DNA from: Berryella wangjianweii
GTDB lineage: Bacteria; Actinomycetota; Coriobacteriia; Coriobacteriales; Eggerthellaceae
Assembly (NCBI GenBank): GCA_013201155.1
Contig: CP053716.1
Location: 992,001 to 1,056,000 of the forward strand
Length of the DNA stretch: 64,000 bases
Direction: 5' to 3'
Shown here: in pieces, positions 55,038 to 63,865 of the stretch
Numbering within the stretch: position 1 is the first letter of the stretch
How the letters are laid out: every line of letters starts with the position of its first letter
The notes under the pieces: model-generated
Told to the model about the DNA's origin: nothing
Seen by the model: the letters and a program-made list of their open reading frames with translations, nothing else
The model's database searches: none
Translations under genes and position numbers: made by a program

Positions 55038-56042
55038 ATGAAATGCCCGAGCTGCTCTTCGGAGATGCCTCAAGGAACCCTGTTCTGCTCGGAGTGCGGA
55101 ACCGCACTGCCAAGCCAGCCCGTCGCCCTCAACGACACTGACGGCGCTGCCGCAGCCCCCGAGCCTGCGCCCGAAGCGCCGACGGCAGCCACCTCGGCGG
55201 CCGACGCCCCGGCACCCAGTGGCCCCGCCAGCTTCGGTCCGCCGCCCGTGGATTCCGACAACCAGCCCTTCTACGGCAAGACGCCGGTCGTGATCCTGGC
55301 CCTGATCTTCTTCCCCTTGATCGGAATCATCCTGATGTGGCTGAAGTCATGCAGGTGGGCCAAGGGTGCGAAGATCGCCGTCAGCGTCGTGTACGGCATC
55401 CTTACCGTGGCGTGGATCGCCTTCGTCATCTTCGCGTTCTCGTTTGCCCTTTCCGTCGGCTCGACGAGCAGCTCCGGCCTCAACTCGAGCTACGGCAGCA
55501 ACGCCGGCGATTCGAGCAGCGCCATCGAGAGCCCCTCGAACGGGTCGCAGAACAACGCAGGGGCCGACGGCAAGGACGCGCCCATCGATCGCGCGCGCCT
55601 GACCGCCTCCAACGGCCAGATCAGCGCCTACGCCCTGGCCAAGCTGAACGGCGAGCAACTGGTGAGGCTGGCGGAGGAGCGCGGGCTGACCTACGACGCC
55701 GAGCTTGGCGGCTGGACCGCCGACAACGGCCTGTCTCTGACGGTGCTCAACCCCAACAACTCCCTGGACGCCATTCCCGCCGACAAGCTGCGCGGCATGT
55801 CGCGCAGCGAGCTTGATCGCTGCATCCTGATGTCCGGCGAGCTGCGCAACAACGGCAAGCTGGAGTCGATGACCAAAGCCCAGCTAGACGACCTGCTGCA
55901 GACCGATCTGACGGAAGAGCTTCCCAGCGGGGAAGAGGATACGCGCTCGTTCCTGATCAAGCAGCCAAGCGATATTGCGGGGCACATTGCCATGGTGGGC
56001 ATCGACGACGAGGGGTCGCTGATCGTGGCCGTGTTCAAGTAA
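55038..56042 (+). CDS. Zinc-ribbon membrane protein of unknown function
   Basis: 334 residues, with GAGAGGAAC before the ATG. Residues 1-25 are a zinc ribbon, CPSCSSEMPQGTLFCSECG, with a CxxC pair at each end. A Pro/Ala-rich linker follows, then two adjacent transmembrane helices (about 82-105 and 110-138), a Ser/Asn/Gly-rich stretch and a folded C-terminal domain (210-334) with YALAKLNGEQLVRLAEERGL. The ribbon should be in the cytosol and the C-terminal domain, too, if both helices form a hairpin. The function is unknown; such proteins are common and diverse in Coriobacteriia. Confidence 0.75.
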   Translation: MKCPSCSSEMPQGTLFCSECGTALPSQPVALNDTDGAAAAPEPAPEAPTAATSAADAPAPSGPASFGPPPVDSDNQPFYGKTPVVILALIFFPLIGIILMWLKSCRWAKGAKIAVSVVYGILTVAWIAFVIFAFSFALSVGSTSSSGLNSSYGSNAGDSSSAIESPSNGSQNNAGADGKDAPIDRARLTASNGQISAYALAKLNGEQLVRLAEERGLTYDAELGGWTADNGLSLTVLNPNNSLDAIPADKLRGMSRSELDRCILMSGELRNNGKLESMTKAQLDDLLQTDLTEELPSGEEDTRSFLIKQPSDIAGHIAMVGIDDEGSLIVAVFK

Positions 56043-56069
56043 GTCCTCCACCACCCACACCGTTATGCC

Positions 56070-56098
56070 GCGAAGGGGAGCCATGGGCTCCCCTTCGC
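56070..56098 (+). terminator. Perfect hairpin after the zinc-ribbon gene
   Basis: Thirteen-base arms GCGAAGGGGAGCC and GGCTCCCCTTCGC with a 3-base loop, 27 bases after the stop. There is no U-tract, only GCATTCG. Confidence 0.65.
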
Positions 56099-56169
56099 GC
56101 ATTCGCGCGCCCCGTGTCCCGCAGTTGCGCTCTGCGAGCGCTGACAGTAAAATGCCCCTTGATGAGTTC

Positions 56170-56304
56170 TGTTTCAGGGCGAGGTGAAAGTCCTCACTGG
56201 CGGTGATCGGCACATGGCCGAAAGTCCGCGACCCTGTCGCCACGCGGCAGGTTGACCTGGTGAGATTCCAGGACCAACGGTTACAGTCCGGATGGGAGAA
56301 GCAG
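56170..56304 (+). promoter_or_regulatory. FMN riboswitch (RFN element)
   Basis: The conserved RFN blocks are in order: CAGGGCGAGGTGAAAGTC, CACTGGCGGTGAT, AAAGTCCGCGACCC, GACCTGGTGAGATTCCAGG, CCAACGGTTACAGTCCGGAT and GGGAGAAG. FMN binding normally turns off riboflavin genes. Downstream, GATGCC (56365-56370) can pair with GGCATC (56421-56426), which abuts the AAAGGAGG ribosome site of ribU, so control may be at translation initiation. Confidence 0.97.
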
Positions 56305-56426
56305 ATGTCACGCGATATGCCTTCTGGCCTCATGTGACGCACGCGCCACCCAGAATTCATACGGGATGCCCCGCCGCGCGCGCGTGCGCGTCCCGTCTTG
56401 CTGGGTTCGCGCGCAAAGGAGGCATC

Positions 56427-57014
56427 ATGGCAGCATCGACACCTGAAATCATCTCGAACACCAACCGCTGGGACACCCGGCAGATCGTCACCATGGCCCT
56501 GATGGCGGCCATCGGCGTTCTGCTGTCGTTCATCGAGGCGCCCATCATGCCGGGCGTGCCCTACCTGAAGTACGACCCGTCGGCTGTTCCTGCGCTGATC
56601 AGCGGCTTCGCCTTCGGTCCGGTAGCGGGCATCGCCGTGGGAACCGTCACGGCCGTCATTCACGGGCTTCTGACCAGCAACTTCTGGGGAGCGTTGATGT
56701 CGATTCTGTGCGTCGTGGCCTTCGTGGCCCCCGCCGCGCTGATCTACCGCGCGCGTCCCGGCGTGGCCGCGGGCATCGCAGGCTGCGCGGCGGGCACGGC
56801 GTTGATGCTGGCAGCCGCCATCGGAGGCAATCTGGTAGTCACCCCCCTGTACTCAGGCGTGAGCATGGACGCCGTAATGGCCCTGATCGTTCCCGTGCTG
56901 ATTCCGTTCAACCTGTTGAAGGCCGTAATCAACAGCGTTCTGGGCATCCTGGTGCACCGCAGCGTATCCCGCGTAATCGCCCCCGGCAGCCGAAAGAGCC
57001 ATGCACGAGGCTAG
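56427..57014 (+). CDS. ribU: Riboflavin ECF transporter substrate-binding subunit RibU
   Basis: 195 residues, with AAAGGAGGCATC before the ATG. Six hydrophobic segments. The N terminus TRQIVTMALMAAIGVLLSFIEAP (part) and LKYDPSAVPALISGFAFGPVAGIAVG are typical of S components, and the latter carries the RibU-type KYDPS. Its place under an FMN riboswitch fixes the substrate as riboflavin or a relative. It overlaps ecfA1 by 14 bases. Confidence 0.95.
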   Translation: MAASTPEIISNTNRWDTRQIVTMALMAAIGVLLSFIEAPIMPGVPYLKYDPSAVPALISGFAFGPVAGIAVGTVTAVIHGLLTSNFWGALMSILCVVAFVAPAALIYRARPGVAAGIAGCAAGTALMLAAAIGGNLVVTPLYSGVSMDAVMALIVPVLIPFNLLKAVINSVLGILVHRSVSRVIAPGSRKSHARG

Positions 57015-57861
57015 CGCAACACATAGCCCGCAAGAGACCATCATTCAGGTCGATCGGGTGGGCTTCTCGTACGACGACGAGCACCCGGTTCTCAGCGACC
57101 TCAGCCTGAGCCTTCAGCCCGGCTCGCTCACGTGCATCCTGGGAGGGAACGGCTCGGGAAAGTCCACGCTGGCCAAGCACCTGAACGCTCTGCTGGTGCC
57201 CGACGAGGGAGAGGTGCGGGTGACGGGCCTGAGCACCGCCGACGAACGCGCCCTGTACCGCATCCGCAGCACCGTGGGGCTGGTGTTCCAGAACCCCGAT
57301 GACCAGATTGTGGCCACCGTGATCGAGAACGACCTGGCCTTCGGACCCGAGAACCTGGGGCTTGAGCCCGATCAGATCCGCGAGCGGGTAACCGAGGCCC
57401 TGGCCTCGGTGGGCATGAGCGGGTTCGAAGCGCGCGAGACAGCGGCCCTTTCCGGCGGCCAGAAGCAGCGCGTGGCCCTGGCGGGCATCCTGGCCATGCG
57501 CCCCGATGTGCTGGTGCTGGACGAGGCGACCGCGATGATCGACCCCCGCGGCCGGGCAGGCATGATGAAGATCTGCCGACGCTTGAACCGACACGGGCTG
57601 ACCGTGGTGATGGTGACCCACTACATGGAGGAAGCCGCCCAGGCCGACCGGGTGGTGGTGCTGGACGGCGGACGCATCGTGATGGATGGGCCGCCGCACG
57701 AGGTGCTGCTGCAGGCCGAGCAGCTTGAGCGCCTGCACCTCAACGTACCGCCGGCATGCGCTTTGTCGTTGGCGCTGCGTCGGCGCGGCGTGCCCGTGTC
57801 ACCCACCATCAGCGAGCAGGAACTGGAGGATCAGCTGTGCCGGTTGTGTTCGATCGCGTAA
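57001..57861 (+). CDS. ecfA1: ECF transporter ATPase EcfA1
   Basis: 286 residues. Walker A GGNGSGKSTLAK, Q-loop VFQNPDDQ, signature ALSGGQKQRVALAG, Walker B VLVLDEATAMIDP with the catalytic Glu, and the switch His in VTHYMEEA. The ATG lies within the end of ribU. It pairs with EcfA2 to drive riboflavin uptake. Confidence 0.95.
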   Translation: MHEASATHSPQETIIQVDRVGFSYDDEHPVLSDLSLSLQPGSLTCILGGNGSGKSTLAKHLNALLVPDEGEVRVTGLSTADERALYRIRSTVGLVFQNPDDQIVATVIENDLAFGPENLGLEPDQIRERVTEALASVGMSGFEARETAALSGGQKQRVALAGILAMRPDVLVLDEATAMIDPRGRAGMMKICRRLNRHGLTVVMVTHYMEEAAQADRVVVLDGGRIVMDGPPHEVLLQAEQLERLHLNVPPACALSLALRRRGVPVSPTISEQELEDQLCRLCSIA

Positions 57862-58883
57862 GCTTCGCCTACCATACGCCCGCAGACCAGCGAAAGGCGA
57901 AAAAGGGCCTGGTCGCACGCATACGCGAGCGTCGCACGGAAGTCGCGGGGGCTGACTCTGACGCGCCTCAAAGCGAGGATCCGCGCGCCACGGGCCAAGA
58001 ACGCACCCGTCCTGCCTGGGGCGTCAGCGCGCATGACGAGTGGGCCCTGCGAGACGTATCGTTCACGCTGGCCGACGGCGAGTTCCTGGGGCTTGCGGGA
58101 CACACGGGCAGCGGGAAGAGCACGCTGATCCAGCACATGAACGGCCTGCTGTCCCCCACCGAGGGGCGCGTGACGGTAGATGGGCGCGACCTGGCGGACA
58201 AAGCCGCCGCGCGGGACTGCCGTGGATTCGTGGGCGTGGTGTTCCAGTATCCCGAGCGCCAGCTGTTCGCGGAAACGGTTCTGGACGACGTGGCTTTCGG
58301 CCCGAAGAACCTCGGGCTTTCCGACGCCGAGGCGCGCGAGCGCGCCGAGGAGGCCCTGCGCAGTGTTGACCTGCGCCCCGAAGACATCGGAGGCAAAAGC
58401 CCCTTCGCCCTGTCCGGGGGCATGCAGCGCCGCGCGGCCCTTGCCGGCGTGATCGCCATGCACCCACGCGTGCTGGTGCTTGACGAGCCGGCGGCCGGCC
58501 TGGACCCCCAGGCTCGCGAAGAGCTGCTGCGCCTGATCGCGCGCCTGCACGCCTCGGGCATGAGCGTGCTGATGGCCTCGCACAACATGGACGACCTGGC
58601 TCGTCTGTGCGACCGCGTGATGGTGCTGAACCGCGGGCGCATCCTGATGGAGGGCCCGCCCGCCGTGGTGTTCTCGCAGGGAGACCGTCTGCGCGCGATC
58701 GGCTTGGACGCCCCCTTTGCGCAGAACATGGCCGTGCGGCTGCGCTCCCGTGGCCTGAGCGTATCGGATCGCCTGCACAGCATTCAGTCGTTGGCCGATG
58801 AGCTGGCAGATCTGCACAGACAGGCGCAGCGCCACGAATCTGCGCGCTCTGGCGAAGGCGCAGGGGACACCGCTCATGCGTGA
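57837..58883 (+). CDS. ecfA2: ECF transporter ATPase EcfA2 with an N-terminal insertion
   Basis: 348 residues from GTG 57837, after CTGGAGGATCAGCT; the start lies inside ecfA1. Walker A GHTGSGKSTLIQ (about 88-99), Q-loop VFQYPERQ, signature LSGGMQRRAALAG, Walker B VLVLDEPAAGLDP and MASHNMDDL. Between the first strand (VVFDRVSFAYHTP) and the rest of the fold there is a charged insertion of about 50 residues (14-66), not usual for EcfA2. The C-terminal 30 residues are also extended. Confidence 0.94.
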   Translation: MPVVFDRVSFAYHTPADQRKAKKGLVARIRERRTEVAGADSDAPQSEDPRATGQERTRPAWGVSAHDEWALRDVSFTLADGEFLGLAGHTGSGKSTLIQHMNGLLSPTEGRVTVDGRDLADKAAARDCRGFVGVVFQYPERQLFAETVLDDVAFGPKNLGLSDAEARERAEEALRSVDLRPEDIGGKSPFALSGGMQRRAALAGVIAMHPRVLVLDEPAAGLDPQAREELLRLIARLHASGMSVLMASHNMDDLARLCDRVMVLNRGRILMEGPPAVVFSQGDRLRAIGLDAPFAQNMAVRLRSRGLSVSDRLHSIQSLADELADLHRQAQRHESARSGEGAGDTAHA

Positions 58884-59682
58884 CTTCCCCCTGATCGGAA
58901 ACTACTGGCCGGGCACCAGCCTGATCCACCGCATGGACCCGCGCGCGAAGCTGCTGGCCACCCTGGCGCTGATCCTGATCGCGTTCACGGCGCAGAGCTT
59001 CGCGGCGCTGGGCGTGCTCACCCTGTTCACGCTTGGAGTGATCATGGTGGCCGAGCTGCCGATTCGGGGGGTTCTGCGCTCGATCGCCCCCCTGATATTC
59101 TTCTCGGTGCTGACGGCTTTGCTGAATCTGTTCTGGACCCAAGGCGGCGAGGTGCTGGTGCGGCTGGGCCCGATCGCGATCAGCGAGGCGGGCGTGCGCA
59201 GCGCGGCGTTCTTCGGGTACCGCATGCTGGTGCTGCTGGTTGAGGTGAGCCTGCTGACCCTGACCACGCGCAGCCTGGACATATCCGAAGCGTTCGAGCG
59301 GGTGGGAGGCCCGCTGAAGCGCCTGCGCGTACCCGTGCACGAGCTGGGAATGATGATGGGGATCGCCCTGCGCTTCCTTCCGCAGCTGGCCTTCGAAGCC
59401 CGCAGCATCTACCAAGCGCAGCTGAGTCGCGGAGCCGACCTGACCTCAGGACGTGGGGCCGCGCGCCTGCGCGGCATGGGCGCAGTCATCGTTCCCCTGT
59501 TCACCGGTGCCCTGCGTCATGCCGAGACGCTGTCGTACGCCATGGACGCACGCTGCTACCACGGAGCCGACGGGCGCACGCGACTGCATCCGCTGACGTT
59601 CGACCGCATCGACCTGGCCTGTCCCGCCGTGCTGGCCCTGCTGCTGGCCTGCCTGCTGCTGGCCAATCTCAGCCCCTGGTAA
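58876..59682 (+). CDS. ecfT: ECF transporter coupling protein EcfT
   Basis: 268 residues from ATG 58876, eight bases inside ecfA2. It has GNYWPGTSLIHRMDPRAKLL at the N terminus, hydrophobic segments, and coupling helices with EARSIYQAQLSRGAD. Together with RibU and the two ATPases this makes a complete transporter in a single transcript under the FMN riboswitch. Confidence 0.94.
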   Translation: MRDFPLIGNYWPGTSLIHRMDPRAKLLATLALILIAFTAQSFAALGVLTLFTLGVIMVAELPIRGVLRSIAPLIFFSVLTALLNLFWTQGGEVLVRLGPIAISEAGVRSAAFFGYRMLVLLVEVSLLTLTTRSLDISEAFERVGGPLKRLRVPVHELGMMMGIALRFLPQLAFEARSIYQAQLSRGADLTSGRGAARLRGMGAVIVPLFTGALRHAETLSYAMDARCYHGADGRTRLHPLTFDRIDLACPAVLALLLACLLLANLSPW

Positions 59683-59950
59683 GCCCTACGCACTCCCCGT
59701 CGCGCGCCCGCCTGGCCGCTCGACCGAAGCGAGCGAACTGCGGATGCGACCAGCGCGCAGCCGAATGGTGAGTCGGCACGAGGCGCGAGGGTGCCGGGCG
59801 GCTCTGGTCGGCCTTCGATGCGAGGGCGCCCAAGCGTCCCCATCTGACACAGAAAGAGCGTCTGACCGGTACGAGAAATGCGAGAGCGCTCAAGCATCGC
59901 CTCATGCGGCGCGGCAACGGCCACCGCAGGACAGCGCGCCCCGAACGCAC

Positions 59951-59982
59951 AGGGGGCGCCGGCCCTGTGGCCCGCGCCCCCT
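59951..59982 (+). terminator. Strong hairpin after ecfT
   Basis: Arms AGGGGGCGC (59951-59959) and GCGCCCCCT (59974-59982), with an inner GGCC-CTGT-GGCC, followed by GATTTC. A second perfect hairpin GGCTGCC-GCAC-GGCAGCC lies at 60005-60022. The 382-base gap 59683-60064 between the convergent genes shows no gene. Confidence 0.55.
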
Positions 59983-60064
59983 GATTTCATCCCGCATGCG
60001 ATCAGGCTGCCGCACGGCAGCCCGTCCGCCGTCCCGCCGTCCCATCGGGGCGGCACAGAGCCGG

Positions 60065-60388
60065 CTACTCGGCGAAGTCGTACAGCTCCTTCGCCACCTC
60101 GCGGAACTCCTCGAACACCGCATCGGCAATAGCCTCGTCAAGCACCAGCTCGAACTCGCTGGGCTGACCCTCCTCGTCGGAAGACACCACCTCCAGCACC
60201 AGGACCTCGCCCTCGGCCTCGTCGCCCTCCTCTTCCTCGACGGGGAAGAAGAAGCCGTACTCGCGCTCGTCGCGAATGATGCTGCCCAGGAACTCAAGCT
60301 CGACGCAATCGCCGTTCTCATCCTCAAGCGTGATGGTGACGCCCTCCTCGGTAGGCGGGCAGAAGTTGGGGGCGCTCGCTTCTCTCAT
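60065..60388 (-). CDS. DUF1292 domain protein
   Basis: 107 residues, very acidic, from ATG 60388 after GAAAGGATCGCC. TITLEDENGDCVELEFLGSI (part) and EYGFFFPVEEEEGDEAEGEVLVLEV are the DUF1292 pattern seen in many Gram-positive bacteria, often near tRNA or division genes. The function is unknown. Its promoter should lie in the 323-base gap at 60389-60711, where I see none clearly. Confidence 0.85.
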   Translation of the reverse strand: MREASAPNFCPPTEEGVTITLEDENGDCVELEFLGSIIRDEREYGFFFPVEEEEGDEAEGEVLVLEVVSSDEEGQPSEFELVLDEAIADAVFEEFREVAKELYDFAE

Positions 60389-60631
60389 GGCGATCCTTTC
60401 CTGAGCCGCACGGTGTGCGCCTCGATGCTCGCGCGGCGCACGCCAATCGGCACGCCTGCGCGTGAGGGAACAGACATGCGTATCGTAATCCCAAACCAAC
60501 CCGATGCCCGCACGAACCTTGCCGAAAGAGTCAAAGGGGCACAGCCCACCCCGCAGCCGCTGCGCGATCGATGCGTCCGCACCCCCTGCCATCCGCACGC
60601 GCGGGCATGCCAACACGCGGCCCCCAACGCA

Positions 60632-60660
60632 CCGATGCCCCGCACCGGGCGGGGCATCGG
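60632..60660 (-). terminator. Perfect hairpin after secDF
   Basis: Twelve-base arms CCGATGCCCCGC (60632-60643) and GCGGGGCATCGG (60649-60660) with a 5-base loop, 51 bases after the secDF stop. No U-tract follows. The rest of the 323-base gap 60389-60711 carries no gene that I can support. Confidence 0.6.
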
Positions 60661-60711
60661 ATCGCCTACGAGACTGCCATCACCGCACTGCGGGCGCGCA
60701 TCCGGCGCGAC

Positions 60712-63441
60712 CTAGCGCTTGCGCTTGCGACGCTTCTTTCCGCCCGAGCGCGCGGGCGATGCGGCGGCCTCTGCCGACGCGGACGCCACACCGGCCTCCA
60801 AGCCCGATGCGTCGGACGCGCCTTCCGCCAGCGACTGCTCGGCCTGATTCACCTGGGCGGCCTGGGCCTCGGCGCTCTTGCGACGCGCGGCCTTCGACGT
60901 GGCTCCCACGGCAACCGCGACGGCCTCGGAGCGGTCGAACTCGAACACGCCCACCTTGGGGCCGTACTTCTTCGCCAGCTTGGCGTAGCGCGGCTCACGC
61001 GACTTCCAGATCGCGAACAGGGGCGTCGCCACCGCGATCGACGAATACGAGCCGGCAAGCAGGCCGATCACCATGGCGAAGGCGAAGTCCTGCAGGGTCT
61101 CGCCGCCGAACAGCAGCATGGCGATCACGGGGATGATCGAGGTGAGGGTGGTGTTCAGCGTACGGATGAACACCTGGTTCACCGAATGGTTGGCCATGGT
61201 CATGAAGGTGCACTTGATGCTGAGCGACTTCATGTTGTCGTTGATGCGATGGAACACCACCACCGTGTCGTAGAGCGAGTAGCCCAGAATCGTCAGCAGC
61301 GCGGCGATTGTGTTCGGGGTGATCTCGCGACCCATCAATGCATACACGCCCATCACCAGCACCAGGTCGTGCAGAAGGGCGATGACCGCGGTGACGCCCA
61401 TCTTGTACTCGAAGCGAATGGCGATGTACACGATGATCAGAATCAGCGACACGCCGAAGGCGATCAGCGAGGCGCGCACCACGCTCTCTCCCCAATCGGG
61501 GCCGATGGTGGACACCTGGATGCCATCGGAGGAAACGCCCAGCTTCTCGGCCACGGCGTCGGCCACGGCGCCCGCCTTCTGCGCATCGGTCTCGGTCATG
61601 CGGATCAGGAAGCCCTCGCGCCCGTCGGCCTCGGTGGTCTGCACGGTGGCCTCGGAGATGCCGGCCTCCTTCAGCGCGGCGTTGACCTGTTCGGAGGTGA
61701 CGCCCTCAGTATCGCTGAGGGTGATCGAGGTGCCGCCCACGAACTCGATGCCGAACGACAGGCCCTTCACGCCCACCAGCGCCAACGACGCCACCATCAT
61801 CAGGGCTGCCACCGACAGGAACACCTTGCGGGCCGACATGAACCCGATGTCGTGCTTGATGAACAGGCCCCGCAGCTTGCGCACGGCCTCCAAGGCCGCG
61901 GGTGCGCGGTCGGAGCGCTCGCAAGCGACGCGCTCGCTCTCGGCGCGGTTCATGGCCTCGCCGATCTCGGCCTCGGTGGTAGTGACGCCCGAGATGGCAG
62001 CCAGGTTCTCGTAGGCCTTATGGGCACGCTGGCTGTCGCTGAGGTCCCAGAAGCCCGGATGACGAGCGATCACGCGCGGCGCCAGCACGCGAATCAGCGG
62101 CGCCTTGAACAGCAGCATCATGATGATGTCGCAGATGATGCCCAAAGCCAGCGTCAGACCGAAGCCCTTCACCGACGCCGAGGCCAGGAAGAACAGCGAA
62201 AGGGCGCTGACCAGGGTCACCAGGTCGGCATCGATCGACGTGGTGATCGCGTGGCGCACGCCGGTGATCGACGAGGCGCGCACGCTGCGACCCATGCGCA
62301 CTTCCTCGCGGAAGCGCTCGACCGTCAGCACCGACGAGTCGGCGGCCATGCCGATCGTCAGCACGATGCCCGCCACGCCCGAAAGCGAGAGGCTGAACAG
62401 GCCGAAGTGGGACAGCGTGGCAAGCACTCCCAGATAGAACACCGCAAACACCACCATGGCCGATGCGGTGATCAGACCCAGGCCGCGATAGAAGAGCAGC
62501 AGGTAGATCATGACGAGGGCAAGGCCCGCCAGGGCGACGACCACGCCGGAGGCCAGCGCGCCCTGACCCAGCGTGGGGCCCACCACCTGGCTTTGCGAGT
62601 ACTGGAAGCTGACGGGAAGCGAACCGCTCTCAAGCACGGTGGCCAGGCCCTTCGCACCGTCAAGGGTGTAGCCGCCCGTGATGGACACCTTGCCGCCCGT
62701 GATCGCCGACTGCACGGCGGGGGCCGACTGCACCTCGCCGTCCAGGATGATCACGATCTTGCCCTTCGAGGGCGCCAGCTTCGTGGTGGCCTCGGCGAAG
62801 GCCTGCGTGCCCTCGGCGTCCAGCGACACGTTCACGGCGTACTTGGTGCTGGTCTCGGATTCGCGACCCACGTTCACGCCCGTGATGTTCGCGCCGGTGA
62901 TCAGGGGCGTGTAGTCGCCCTCCTTCACCTTCAAGCCGCTCTCGGGGGCCGGCAGCCTGTTGCCGAAGTCGTCGGTGACCGTGGCGGACTCACCGAAGTT
63001 GCCTGACTCGATCTTCTTGCGCACCTCAGGGTCGGTGAACGAATCCAGGCGCGCGAACGTCAGCTTGCCGGTCTTGCCGATCGTCTCAAGGGCCTTGGCG
63101 GTGTTGGTGAGACCCGGAATCTGCACCAGAATCTGGTTCGTGCCCTGCCGCTGCACCACGGCCTCGCTGGCTCCCAGAGCGTTCACGCGGCTCTCGATGA
63201 TCGAGCGCGACGTCTCCATCTCCTCGCGGCTGATCGGCTGGCCATCGGTGGACGTGGCCGTCAGGACCACCGACAGACCGCCCTGGATGTCGAGACCCTG
63301 GTTGATCCGCTTGTCAGGCGGGGTGAACGCGAACACGGAGGCCAGCACCAGCAGAGCGGTGACCACCAGAAGCCAGATGTTGCGCCGATGATTCCCGGCA
63401 GGCGTCTTCTTCTTGCCCGACGCCTTCGACTGAATTGCCAT
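60712..63441 (-). CDS. secDF: Fused protein translocase subunit SecDF
   Basis: 909 residues from ATG 63441; longer in-frame starts lack a ribosome site. SecD half (1-500): N-terminal helix, LDIQGGLSVVL, periplasmic domain, GMAADSSVLTVERFREE. SecF half (560-830): FGIEFVGGTSITLSD, ILGYSLYDTVVVFHRIND. Twelve transmembrane helices in total. SecDF uses the proton gradient to help pull proteins out of the Sec channel. The usual NDTVVVFDRIRE sequence is altered to YDTVVVFHRIND. The last 90 residues are a charged cytosolic tail ending in a Lys/Arg run. It follows tgt on the same strand; yajC, which often lies between, is missing. Confidence 0.95.
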   Translation of the reverse strand: MAIQSKASGKKKTPAGNHRRNIWLLVVTALLVLASVFAFTPPDKRINQGLDIQGGLSVVLTATSTDGQPISREEMETSRSIIESRVNALGASEAVVQRQGTNQILVQIPGLTNTAKALETIGKTGKLTFARLDSFTDPEVRKKIESGNFGESATVTDDFGNRLPAPESGLKVKEGDYTPLITGANITGVNVGRESETSTKYAVNVSLDAEGTQAFAEATTKLAPSKGKIVIILDGEVQSAPAVQSAITGGKVSITGGYTLDGAKGLATVLESGSLPVSFQYSQSQVVGPTLGQGALASGVVVALAGLALVMIYLLLFYRGLGLITASAMVVFAVFYLGVLATLSHFGLFSLSLSGVAGIVLTIGMAADSSVLTVERFREEVRMGRSVRASSITGVRHAITTSIDADLVTLVSALSLFFLASASVKGFGLTLALGIICDIIMMLLFKAPLIRVLAPRVIARHPGFWDLSDSQRAHKAYENLAAISGVTTTEAEIGEAMNRAESERVACERSDRAPAALEAVRKLRGLFIKHDIGFMSARKVFLSVAALMMVASLALVGVKGLSFGIEFVGGTSITLSDTEGVTSEQVNAALKEAGISEATVQTTEADGREGFLIRMTETDAQKAGAVADAVAEKLGVSSDGIQVSTIGPDWGESVVRASLIAFGVSLILIIVYIAIRFEYKMGVTAVIALLHDLVLVMGVYALMGREITPNTIAALLTILGYSLYDTVVVFHRINDNMKSLSIKCTFMTMANHSVNQVFIRTLNTTLTSIIPVIAMLLFGGETLQDFAFAMVIGLLAGSYSSIAVATPLFAIWKSREPRYAKLAKKYGPKVGVFEFDRSEAVAVAVGATSKAARRKSAEAQAAQVNQAEQSLAEGASDASGLEAGVASASAEAAASPARSGGKKRRKRKR

Positions 63442-63629
63442 CAGACCCTCTTCCTGAAGCTCGACAACGCACGCGAAGCCCGCACGAAGCAGGCTCCGAA
63501 TTCTTAACTCACCCATTTTGCCACAACAGCTGGATATTAGCCTAAGGGAACTTCGTATGCCCACTTATGATTATTGAAAAAGCAAGCACTGAGCGTGGCG
63601 GGCATCCACCATCGCAGCAAGGACGCGCC

Positions 63630-63677
63630 GGATCAGGAGCGTTCCGGATCAGGAGCGTTCCGGATCAGGAGCGCGCC
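63630..63677. repeat. 16-base tandem repeat, three units
   Basis: GGATCAGGAGCGTTCC occurs twice without change (63630-63645, 63646-63661) and a third time with CG for TT near the end (63662-63677). It lies between tgt and secDF. Confidence 0.9.
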
Positions 63678-63738
63678 GCTGCCGACCGCGCGGAGCATGG
63701 CAGAAGCGAGTCGCGCGGCAGAGGCGCGCTGCGACAGG

Positions 63739-63768
63739 GCGCGGGCGGACGAGGCGCGGGCGGACGAG
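63739..63768. repeat. 15-base tandem repeat, two units
   Basis: GCGCGGGCGGACGAG is repeated exactly, 62 bases after the 16-base repeat. The 424-base gap 63442-63865 otherwise has an AT-rich stretch at 63500-63590, probably the secDF promoter region, and no gene. Confidence 0.85.
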
Positions 63769-63865
63769 ACGCAAGCCCCGCGGCGCATCCGCATCCCCCG
63801 AACGCGCCGCGGCGGGAGCGCACCTGAGGCGCCTGCCTCAAACGCAGGCCGCACGACGGTGCGAC

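Noticed and set aside
54728..55141. Plus-strand frame running into the zinc-ribbon gene
   Set aside because: It is out of frame with the supported gene, and its sequence is composed of arbitrary residues over an AT-rich promoter.
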